This document shows positions 8,261 to 15,300 of a stretch of 32,565 nucleotides of DNA, piece after piece. Position 1 is the stretch's first letter; each line of letters opens with the position of its first letter. The position numbers and the translations under genes were made by a program. The notes beneath the pieces were generated by a model that was given only the letters and a program-made list of their open reading frames with translations, had not been told where the DNA came from and did no database searches. The DNA is from JANYIP01 sp031394045 (GTDB taxonomy: Bacteria > Actinomycetota > Actinomycetes > Prado026): NCBI GenBank assembly GCA_031394045.1, contig JANMWN010000034.1, positions 1-32,565 of the forward strand, written 5' to 3'.

Positions 8261-9252
8261 ACCCAGCCCTGGTCCCGCGCGGCCAGCCACGCCCCACCCA
8301 GGGCCACGTCGTCACCGGTACCTTCGATGCTGATCGCTGCGTCCCAGTCCAGGCCGAGGTCCCAGCACGACGTACGCGCCGCTGCCACGACCTGCCGCCG
8401 ATAGCCCTCCCCAGCGGCGCAGGCGAAGCCGCCGATGAGCAGGAATCGTTCGACTCCGACACCCACGTGCAGGCCGGCCAGCGCGCGACCCAGCAAGGCG
8501 GCCGCGTCGGCCACCACCTCGATCGCGACCGGGTCACCAGCGGCGACAGCCGAGACGACCGCTCGACCCGCGGCTGCGTCGTCGTACCCGTCGACGACCT
8601 GCCGGGCAGCAGCAACCCGGCGGACGATCGCCCGCCCGGACGCCAGCGCACCGAGGTGACCAACGCCGCCGCAGTCGCAGGGCTCGGCGCCAGGACCCTC
8701 CCTGACCACTAGGTGCCCGAGCTCACCGCCTCGACCACGAGGACCGACCACAGGGCGGCCCCCGGCGAAGACCTTGTGCCCGATGCCGGATCCCACCGTG
8801 ACGACGGCGAAGTCGGAGTATCCGTCGGCGACGAAGCGCAGCCCGGCTGCAGTCAGGTCGTTGACCAGCAGGACGGCTGCGCCACCCCAGCCCGCCGAGA
8901 GCATCGAGGTGACTGCGGTTCCGCCCCCCGTCGGCCCCGCCACCGTCGGGCTGGCGTAGACCGCACCCTCCGGCGACAGGGGACCGGGCCAGGCGACGAC
9001 CGCACGAGCCGGGCACCTGCCTGAGCAGGCGGCCAGGCCGAGGCGCACCACGGCCTCCACGGTGCGGCTCAGGACCAGGTCCGGATCCCGGTCGGTCGCT
9101 GTCCGCGACGGGGTGAGCTCCCGGAGTGCGGGGCCTGGGCCGCTCGGGTGAGCGACTGCTGCGCGCAGATAAGTGCCCCCCGCCTCGATCACGACGACCG
9201 GGTCATCCGAACGGACGGAATCCCGGCGAGCGGATCGATCTCGCACGCTCAT
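8257..9252 (-). CDS. ROK-family sugar or cyclitol kinase
   Basis: ATG 9252 gives 331 residues. Motifs are VVVIEAGGTYLRAAV (phosphate-1 loop with Glu where most kinases have Asp), VNDLTAAG with catalytic D132, VTVGSGIGHKVFAGG, RGGELGHLVV, the ROK zinc motif as C-D-C-G-G-V-G-H-L (the third Cys is replaced by His), and LLIGGFACAAG. ROK kinases phosphorylate hexoses or N-acetylhexosamines; the C7-cyclitol kinases of the acarbose and validamycin pathways are of comparable type, and a cyclase gene starts 121 bases away divergently. The kinase precedes and is coupled to the GH4-like gene. An upstream extension to 9381 looks non-coding because it overlaps the divergent promoter area. Confidence 0.83.
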   Translation of the reverse strand: MSVRDRSARRDSVRSDDPVVVIEAGGTYLRAAVAHPSGPGPALRELTPSRTATDRDPDLVLSRTVEAVVRLGLAACSGRCPARAVVAWPGPLSPEGAVYASPTVAGPTGGGTAVTSMLSAGWGGAAVLLVNDLTAAGLRFVADGYSDFAVVTVGSGIGHKVFAGGRPVVGPRGRGGELGHLVVREGPGAEPCDCGGVGHLGALASGRAIVRRVAAARQVVDGYDDAAAGRAVVSAVAAGDPVAIEVVADAAALLGRALAGLHVGVGVERFLLIGGFACAAGEGYRRQVVAAARTSCWDLGLDWDAAISIEGTGDDVALGGAWLAARDQGWV

Positions 9253-9373
9253 AGCCCTACTGTACGAAGAAATCTGGGCCGGTCCGGGTGATGTCCGTGA
9301 TTGGCGAACGAAGGCATCGAACGGTGTCATCGGGTGCCGGCAGGTGCTCTCTACGGGAACGGGGACTGCCAGC
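9253..9373. promoter_or_regulatory. Divergent promoter region between ROK kinase and sugar phosphate cyclase
   Basis: On the minus strand TACAGT (9264-9259) lies 6 bases before ATG 9252, the spacing expected for a -10 box of a leaderless actinobacterial transcript starting at the ATG. On the plus strand TTGGCG (9301-9306) and TGTCAT (9325-9330) form a weak -35/-10 pair with 18 bases between. GGGGA at about 9361-9365 may serve as the ribosome site for GTG 9374. Confidence 0.4.
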
Positions 9374-10504
9374 GTGCGCACGACGATGTCGATGGAGTGG
9401 GCCCACGAGGGCGGCTACTCCGTGACGTTCTGCACGGGAGCCCTGGGTGGCCCAGGCGGGCCGCCGGCGCCCGAGCTTCTTGCGCTGCTCAAGGACCGTC
9501 GCGTCCTGATCGTGACCACGCCAACAGCCTGGCAGCTGCACGGCGTCGACCACTTCGACGCGGCTGCTCACGAGGCCGACGCAGAGCTGACCACCCTGGT
9601 ACTCCCCCTCGACGAGGGGAGCAAGACGACCACCGCCGTCCTTGCGGTGTGCCAGCGCGCCGAAGAGGCCGGCCTGGGCCGCCACGACCTGATCGTCGCG
9701 TTCGGTGGTGGCCTGGTCTGCGACGTCGTCACCGTCGCCGCCTCGCAGCTGCACCGCGGGATGCCGTACGCCTGCCTCCCGACGACCCTGGTCGGGCAGA
9801 TCGACGCGGGGATCGGGCTCAAGGGCGGGGTCAACCTCGACGGGGCCAAGAACAGGCTCGGCACGTTCCACGCCCCCGAGGCGGTGATCAGCGATCCATC
9901 CTGGCTGCTGACCCTCGGCGACCGGGCGATGCGCTCGGGACTTGCCGAGATCGTCAAGGTGGGCATCACCCGCGACGCCGACCTGTTCCGCGAGATCCAG
10001 GTCAACGGCCGCGAGCTGCTGGCCAGCCGGTTCGCGTCCCCACCCCTGACGGCTCAGCGGATCCTCGCATCTGCCGTCGCAGGCATGCTCGACGAGCTGG
10101 CCATAACTCCCTTCGAGGACCACCGCCAGCCCCGGCTGATGGACTTCGGGCACACGTACTCCCCGACGCTCGAGCGGGCGTGCGCCTACGCCCTGACCCA
10201 CGGCGAGGCAGTTGCGGTCGACATGGCGCTCTCCACCGAGATCGCGTGCGGTCTCGGCCGGCTCGAGCGGACCGATGGCGACGCGATCCTCTCGGTGCTG
10301 ACCATGCTCGGTCTCGACCTCTCGACGCCCTGGTGCTCAGAGACCCTTGTCTGCCAAGGCTTTGCCCTCACTCGCCGGCAGCGCAGCGGGGCGCTCAACC
10401 TGGTCATTCCCGTGGGCATCGGCAAGGCCGACTTCATCGACGACGTACCGGACGAGGTCGTCGCCGCCGCGGTCAGGCGGGTCAGGATGACGCAGGCGGC
10501 CTGA
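9374..10504 (+). CDS. Sugar phosphate cyclase, 2-epi-5-epi-valiolone synthase type
   Basis: This 376-residue protein belongs to the 3-dehydroquinate synthase-like superfamily. Its motifs are AFGGGLVCDVVTVAAS, PYACLPTTLVGQIDAG, GVNLDGAKNRLGTFHAP and GLAEIVKVGI. The diagnostic segment is M-D257-F-G-H260-T-Y-S-P264-T-L-E. True dehydroquinate synthases have Asn and His at the positions of D257 and P264; Asp and Pro mark the EEVS/EVS/DDGS group, which cyclises sedoheptulose 7-phosphate with NAD+ and a divalent metal. The closest remembered pattern is EEVS (ValA, AcbC). Start: GTG 9374, with ATG 9386 possible. Surrounding kinase, nucleotidyltransferase, oxidoreductase, aminotransferase and glycosyltransferase genes support a C7-cyclitol pathway. 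Confidence 0.85.
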   Translation: MRTTMSMEWAHEGGYSVTFCTGALGGPGGPPAPELLALLKDRRVLIVTTPTAWQLHGVDHFDAAAHEADAELTTLVLPLDEGSKTTTAVLAVCQRAEEAGLGRHDLIVAFGGGLVCDVVTVAASQLHRGMPYACLPTTLVGQIDAGIGLKGGVNLDGAKNRLGTFHAPEAVISDPSWLLTLGDRAMRSGLAEIVKVGITRDADLFREIQVNGRELLASRFASPPLTAQRILASAVAGMLDELAITPFEDHRQPRLMDFGHTYSPTLERACAYALTHGEAVAVDMALSTEIACGLGRLERTDGDAILSVLTMLGLDLSTPWCSETLVCQGFALTRRQRSGALNLVIPVGIGKADFIDDVPDEVVAAAVRRVRMTQAA

Positions 10505-10868
10505 CCCGAGCCACGTCGACCACGACCATGCGCAGGGGCACCTGCCCGGTCGCCACGAGGCCGTGGGTGCCACCTGGTGGGTTGATGATGACGTCTCCCG
10601 ATCCGACCTCGGTCACCCGTCCGTCGAGCTCGACCGTGCCTGTGCCGTCGATGACGACGTAGATCTCCTCGTCGTCAGGCCCGTGCGTGTGGGTCCCTAC
10701 GCTCACGCCGGGCGGGATGACCGTCAGGTCGACGAACGTGACGAGCTCTCCCGGCAGCCGTTCGAGCACCCGGGCCGTCGCGAGGGCGCCCGCGCCGTCG
10801 TGCGCGACAACATCGACCAGGTCCACGTCCTCGAAGCGGACGACTCGGCCCGCCGCCGGACCGGTCAT
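10482..10868 (-). CDS. Single-domain cupin
   Basis: The 128-residue protein has both cupin motifs: G-T-H-T-H-G-P-D-D-E-E-I-Y-V-V (first, with metal-ligand His/His/Glu) and D-V-I-I-N-P-P-G-G-T-H-G (second, with the last His). Small cupins act as isomerases, epimerases, dioxygenases or sugar-binding proteins. Its start overlaps the WecG stop by ATGA (10868-10865), so it is the third gene of the aminotransferase-glycosyltransferase-cupin operon. Its 3' end overlaps the cyclase 3' end by 23 bases on the opposite strand. A role as a cyclitol or ketosugar isomerase, where known clusters use VOC-family epimerases, is possible but unproven. Confidence 0.83.
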   Translation of the reverse strand: MTGPAAGRVVRFEDVDLVDVVAHDGAGALATARVLERLPGELVTFVDLTVIPPGVSVGTHTHGPDDEEIYVVIDGTGTVELDGRVTEVGSGDVIINPPGGTHGLVATGQVPLRMVVVDVARVRPPASS

Positions 10869-11686
10869 CGGCCGTGGCCGTGCTTGCGCCGACCCGTACG
10901 CGCGACGACGATCTCACGCGCGACGAGAACGGCGAAGGCCGCCATTCCGACGGTGTAGCGGGGAAGCAGCCGGCGTGGCTCCCGCCAGACCCGGTATGCC
11001 CAGCCGAGGCGGGCCGTCTCCATCCAGCGCGGGTACCAGTCCAGCTTCTCCGCGAGCTTGTCGAAGTACGCGCCGGCCGTCATGACAACGGGTGCCCTGA
11101 GCCCAGGCCCGTACCGGGCGGCCCAGTCCTGCTGGAGCGGGGTGGGGAGGCCGACCATCACGAGGTCGGCACCGCTGCGCTCGACGTCGGCGGCCACCCG
11201 AGCCGCGTCCTCGTCGTCGAACGTCCCCGGGTGGCCGGCCTCGACGTCGAGCCAGCCGTGGTGGGTACCGGCGATGACCAGCCCCGGGAAGCTGCGTACG
11301 AGCGTGGCTGCCGCCTCGACCGCGATTCCCGGCTGCGAGCCGAACAGGTAGAGGGAGTGACCGTGCGCGGCCATCCACTCGAACAGCGGTCGCTCCACGT
11401 CCTCGATCGCGGCTCGCTCCGGCACCGGGATCCCCGCGGCGCGGGCCCCGTAGACCACGCCCCAGCCGTCCGGCTGCACTACGTCGTACGAGTCGACGAC
11501 TGCGGCTAGCCGTGCATCTGCGGCGGTCGCCCGCGCGTAGAACGGGTTGAGGTAGGACACCATCAACTTCTCGCGACGCTCAAGCGCCGAGGTGACGACG
11601 TCGACCAGGCCGGCCCGGTCATAGGTCGAAAGCCGTACGCCGGCCCATCGCCCGACGGCGCGGCGACCCTGAACGATGCTGGTCAC
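10865..11686 (-). CDS. WecG/TagA/CpsF-family glycosyltransferase
   Basis: GTG 11686 lies 3 bases after the aminotransferase stop; 273 residues. Family signatures are LNPFYARATAADARL, VVQPDGWGVVYGARAAG, SLYLFGSQPG, IAGTHHGWLD and the near-C-terminal D-L-V-M-V-G-L-P-T-P-L-Q-Q-D-W, followed by AYFDKLAEKLDWYPRWMETARLGWAYRVWREPRR split over the last 80 residues. The C-terminus adds a hydrophobic stretch (GMAAFAVLVAREIVV) and a basic tail that may bind the membrane. The family transfers ManNAc or related sugars onto lipid-linked acceptors in teichoic acid or surface polysaccharide synthesis. This suggests that the product of the neighbouring genes ends up on a lipid-linked surface glycan (inference). 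Confidence 0.88.
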   Translation of the reverse strand: MTSIVQGRRAVGRWAGVRLSTYDRAGLVDVVTSALERREKLMVSYLNPFYARATAADARLAAVVDSYDVVQPDGWGVVYGARAAGIPVPERAAIEDVERPLFEWMAAHGHSLYLFGSQPGIAVEAAATLVRSFPGLVIAGTHHGWLDVEAGHPGTFDDEDAARVAADVERSGADLVMVGLPTPLQQDWAARYGPGLRAPVVMTAGAYFDKLAEKLDWYPRWMETARLGWAYRVWREPRRLLPRYTVGMAAFAVLVAREIVVARTGRRKHGHGR

Positions 11687-11689
11687 CGC

Positions 11690-13498
11690 TCAGACCCCTT
11701 GCAGCACGCGGTCGAGAGCTGTGGTGACCTGCTCGATGTCGCAGGCACGCAGCTCGGACGACATCGGCAACGCCAGCGTGGTCTCCGCCAGGACTTGTGT
11801 CACCGCAAGGCTGTCCGGCTCCTGGCCATGGGCGTCCGCACCGAAAGTGTCCCCCCACGAGGGGTCGTGCAGCACCGGCGCGTAGTAAGGCTTGGTCTGC
11901 ACTCCGTGGGCGTCCAGACCCGTCGACACGCGGTCACGGTCGGAACAGGTCGGGAGCTGGATCACGTAGTGGACCCAGGAGTGACGATCCCCTGGGGCCA
12001 CCTGCTGGCGGGTGATCCCGTGATCGGCGATCACCTCGTCGTACAGCTCGGCGACCACCTGACGGCGCGCGACCAGGTCCTCGACCCGGTCGAGCTGGTC
12101 GAGCGCGAACACCGCGTGCACCTCACCCATCGACGACGACCGCCACCAGTTGCGGCCCTCGGCCACCTTGGCATCGGCCGGGAGCACGAGGGCTCCCCCG
12201 GCTCCTCCGGCCGTCACTGTCTTGGCGAACGACAGCGAGTACGCGTGGGCGGCCTGCTGCATCCCCAGGGGGCGGCCGCGGTAGAGCGATCCCAGCGACG
12301 GCGCACTGTCGGCGACCACCGGCACCCCGTGCTCTCGGGCGATCTCTGCGATCACGTCGTGAGCTGCAGGCACGCCCAGCGAGTCGACCACGACGATCAG
12401 GCGCGGCCGTCCGTCGGCCAGCGCCGCACGCAGCCGATCCGGGTCCATCGTCCAGGTGACGGGGTCGACGTCGACGAACCGCAGCGAGAAGCCCATCTGC
12501 CGCAAGGACTCTCCGGTGGCGGCGAAGGTGAACGAGGGTACGACCGCGATGTCCCCTGGCTGCACGTCAGGGACCACTATCTCGTACGCCATCCGTAGTG
12601 CTGCCGTACCGCTGACCGTGGTGAGGACCTGGAAGTCGTCGCTCAGCTTGAGGTGGTCGTGCAGCCGGCGGGTCAGCTCGAGGGTCCAGGTGTTGCCCCA
12701 CTTGACCGTGCCGTCCCACGCCGCCCGCTGCTGACGCTCCACGACATCGGCGATGCGGTGCGGTCTCGGCGGAAGCACCACGGGGACGATCGAGCCGGGC
12801 TTCGCGACCACGGACGTCTGCTCCAAGCGGGCAGCAGCCAGGGCGGTCTCTCCCGGGTCGGTCAGTCGAGCCACGACGGGTCCGCGAGCACCGGGACGGC
12901 TCGCGGCGGCATGCAGGGCAGTCGCGATCGCTTCGTCGATCGTCACCTGGTCGGCCGCGGCTGTCGAGGGGCGCGGGTGCGGCGCACGACCGTGGACCTC
13001 GCGGCGCGCCCAGCACATCCACCGCCCCGCTCCACCAGGCGCCAGGATCTCCTCCACGACGACCACGGGGGCAGGAAGCAGGACGTCGACGGCGGCCAGG
13101 ACCGCAGTCGTGGCAGCGCGCTCCTGTGCGGAGTAGGCGTCGGAGGCGTAGGCGTCGGCAGGGCCGGCGAGCTCGCAGTCGCTGGCCACCTGGACGCCAG
13201 CGGCGGCCAGCAGGTCCCCCACGAGGCGCTCGCCCAGCCAGGGCTCCAGCTGGTCTGGCAGCTCGGGCAGTCGCGCGGCCCACGCGTCGGCAGCCGAGGC
13301 CAGAGCAGTCGAGACGCGGACGGGGGGCGCCCCCACCACGAGGTGGCAGGTCAGGCGGGCGCTGGTCGCCCCCGCGGCTCGCCGGAGGCCGTCGACCGAC
13401 TGGGCGACGAGCAGCCAGGACCGGCCCCCTGGCGGGTCGGTGAGATCGTGCACGAGGACCACCGGCTCCTGCGAGCCGGCCTGCGCCATGGCCGTCAT
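11690..13498 (-). CDS. DegT/DnrJ/EryC1-type PLP enzyme with long unknown N-terminal domain
   Basis: The protein has 602 residues, against about 370-400 for a normal DegT aminotransferase. The C-terminal part (about 245-602) is the PLP fold: T-V-S-G-T-A-A-L-R-M-A, VVPSFTFAATGESL, VVADSAPSLGS (PLP-ring Asp) and SLSFAK426TVTAGGAGG with the presumed Schiff-base lysine. Then come GVQTKPYYAPVLHD and LALPMSSEL. Such enzymes usually transaminate keto sugars or keto cyclitols. The first 240 residues (LVHDLTDPPGG..., LPAPVVVVEEILAPGG...) match no family I know, although the segment has normal codon bias. The gene leads an operon with WecG and cupin. ATG 13498 and ATG 13489 are both possible starts. Confidence 0.84.
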   Translation of the reverse strand: MTAMAQAGSQEPVVLVHDLTDPPGGRSWLLVAQSVDGLRRAAGATSARLTCHLVVGAPPVRVSTALASAADAWAARLPELPDQLEPWLGERLVGDLLAAAGVQVASDCELAGPADAYASDAYSAQERAATTAVLAAVDVLLPAPVVVVEEILAPGGAGRWMCWARREVHGRAPHPRPSTAAADQVTIDEAIATALHAAASRPGARGPVVARLTDPGETALAAARLEQTSVVAKPGSIVPVVLPPRPHRIADVVERQQRAAWDGTVKWGNTWTLELTRRLHDHLKLSDDFQVLTTVSGTAALRMAYEIVVPDVQPGDIAVVPSFTFAATGESLRQMGFSLRFVDVDPVTWTMDPDRLRAALADGRPRLIVVVDSLGVPAAHDVIAEIAREHGVPVVADSAPSLGSLYRGRPLGMQQAAHAYSLSFAKTVTAGGAGGALVLPADAKVAEGRNWWRSSSMGEVHAVFALDQLDRVEDLVARRQVVAELYDEVIADHGITRQQVAPGDRHSWVHYVIQLPTCSDRDRVSTGLDAHGVQTKPYYAPVLHDPSWGDTFGADAHGQEPDSLAVTQVLAETTLALPMSSELRACDIEQVTTALDRVLQGV

Positions 13499-13575
13499 GC
13501 GGCCGATTGTCCTCGTACGACGGTCAGCGCAACCATCGTTCTTACGGTCGTTCCCCCGTACGCCGCAAGGACATG

Positions 13576-13601
13576 GTTCTGTGTTCGATCAGACACAGAA
13601 C
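13576..13601 (-). terminator. Hairpin downstream of the EEP-fold gene
   Basis: Perfect 9-bp arms GTTCTGTGT (13576-13584) and ACACAGAAC (13593-13601) around an 8-base loop, 20 bases past the minus-strand stop at 13622. It has no T run. It may end transcription of the secreted-nuclease gene, or act as a dyad regulator of the aminotransferase operon that starts at 13498. Confidence 0.45.
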
Positions 13602-13621
13602 GGGACGGCTGAGCCGCGGAC

Positions 13622-15210
13622 CTACGAACCGCTGATGGTGAACCGCTCCGAGACTGCGACCGAGACGTACCCGTCGTCAGGCAGCAGCCGGACGACGTAC
13701 TCACCGGCCGGGAGCGGCCAGGACTCGTTCCCGGCCTGGGTGGCCTTGCCCGGCCCGATCACCCCTTGCCCCTGGACCCGGGTGCTGGTGTACCAGTACA
13801 TGAGGTACCCGCCGTTGCCCGCGCAACCGCCGGGGTAGCAGCGGAAGACGCCGATCCAGTCGAGCGCCATGCCGGGTGCCGCGGCCCAGCTGACACCGAT
13901 CGGCTGCCCGACGCGGTAGGACGACCGGTCGGTGCTCACGCGTGGTTTGGTGCCCTGCGGATAGACCCAGAGCGAGGTGCTGGTAGACAGCGCCTCGCCG
14001 TCGGCCGTTACGAGGACCGCGTCGTAGCGACCGGTGGCCAGACCCGTCGTGGAGAGCACTAACGAGCCGTCCGCAGGCGCCCCGGCCCCGGTGCCCACAG
14101 CGCGCAGGACCGTGCTGCCGCCGTGCCGGACGAGGCCGACCCGCTCACCGGCCCGCCCCGGTGCATGGAACGTGACGGTCAGCGGGTCACCGCTGTAGAG
14201 CCGCCGGGTGGAGACCGCGACCAGGACAGGTGCCGCCGCCGGCCGCACCGCGAACGTCGAGACGACGCCACGGTGGTCGCTCGGGTACGGCGTGAAGCCG
14301 TAGCCGACGGTCGCGCCGCCGGTCTCACCGACGATGGCGCTCGCAAGCGCCTTCGAAGGACCCGCGTGCAGCACCCAGTCGATGCGGTCGAACACCTCGT
14401 GCGGGTCCGCCTCCGGGCTGCCTGGGGTCCAGGTGAAGCCAGGCACGGCGACCGGGTCGGGGTAGACCTCGCGGTACGAGTCACGCATCCCCGCCTCGGC
14501 AAGCGCCTTGCTCAGAGGCCAGACGAACGGGAAGTGGACGTCCGCGCGGACTGCTGCGACCGCAGGTGTCCAGTCCAGGTACGACGGGCTGTTGAAGTCG
14601 CCGGTGAGGAACACCGGGATCCCGCGCGCAGCAAGGGCAGGCAGCACCTTGAGCTGGGTCTGGATGGCCGGCAGCCGGACGGTGTCCTCGAGCGTCTTCA
14701 GCTGCGCGGCAGTGCCTCCATCCCGGACGAGGAAGGGTCCGCACGGGTCCGACTGCATGTGCACGTTCGCGACCGCGACCACTCGGCCCGGCGAGGTCTC
14801 GACGAACACGTAGACGCCGTTGCCGTCCGGAGGTCGATGATCGGGTAGCGCGAGATCACATGGGCCCGGTCGCTGGCGTACCAACCCATCGCCCGCGCCA
14901 TCCGGCTGTCGTTCCGCTCGGCCTCCTGGGTGCCCACCACGTCGGCGCCGGTGGCCAGGATCATCTGCTCGATCCGGCGCAGGTTGTCGGTGCACCCGTT
15001 GAGTACGGCGCAGAAGCCACCGGTCGACGTGTCGAGATCGTCCCCGCCGTAGAACATGTTGAGCGACATGACCTTGAGCTGGAGCGCACCACCCGACGAC
15101 GCGGGCCGGCCGGTGGCGGCACTCGCCCCGGACGTCAGCCCGACGGTGAGGCCGGCGACAAGCGCCAGCGAGGAGAGGACGGCTGCACTGCGGAAGCTGG
15201 CCCTGCACAG
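13622..15210 (-). pseudogene. Secreted endonuclease/exonuclease/phosphatase-fold protein, frameshifted
   Basis: Two frames together encode one protein. From about 15200 to 14832 the frame has a signal-peptide-like stretch (AAVLSSLALVAGLTVGLTSG), then K-V-M-S-L-N-M-F-Y-G-G, GTQEAERND and ISRYPIIDL. It then fails, and the next frame continues PDGNGVYVFVE, VHMQSDPCGP, LTGDFNSPSYLDW, FDRIDWVLH and YPSDHRG. These are the DNase I/EEP motifs (N, E, GDFN, SDH) in order. Adding one C (a G on the plus strand at 14829-14830) joins them. After the catalytic domain come two beta-rich domains to the C-terminus. No standard start codon is in frame at the 5' end; CTG 15210 and the out-of-frame GTG 15208 are the nearest, so the start is unresolved. 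The family cleaves phosphodiesters or phosphomonoesters; the substrate is unknown. Confidence 0.72.
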
Positions 15211-15265
15211 GGGCCCTACACTCGATCGGCGGCTGACTCGCGCAACAGTAGGGCCAGGCGGGCGG

Positions 15266-15286
15266 CTCCGGCAGGGATTCCCGGAG
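15266..15286 (-). terminator. Putative terminator after the GH65 gene
   Basis: The stem CTCCGG (15266-15271)/CCGGAG (15281-15286) with a 9-base loop lies about 15 bases beyond the minus-strand stop of the phosphorylase. The stem is GC-rich and lacks a T run, so confidence is low. Confidence 0.3.
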
Positions 15287-15300
15287 ACTCGTCGTCGCCG

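Noticed and set aside
9253..9381. N-terminal extension of the ROK kinase to 9381
   Set aside because: The added 43 residues are unlike the family and run over the divergent promoter region and the cyclase start.
14850..15208. N-terminal part of the long minus-strand frame starting at GTG 15208
   Set aside because: It is Arg/His/Pro-rich and meaningless. The EEP motifs and signal peptide are in the adjacent frame, so the real N-terminus is there.
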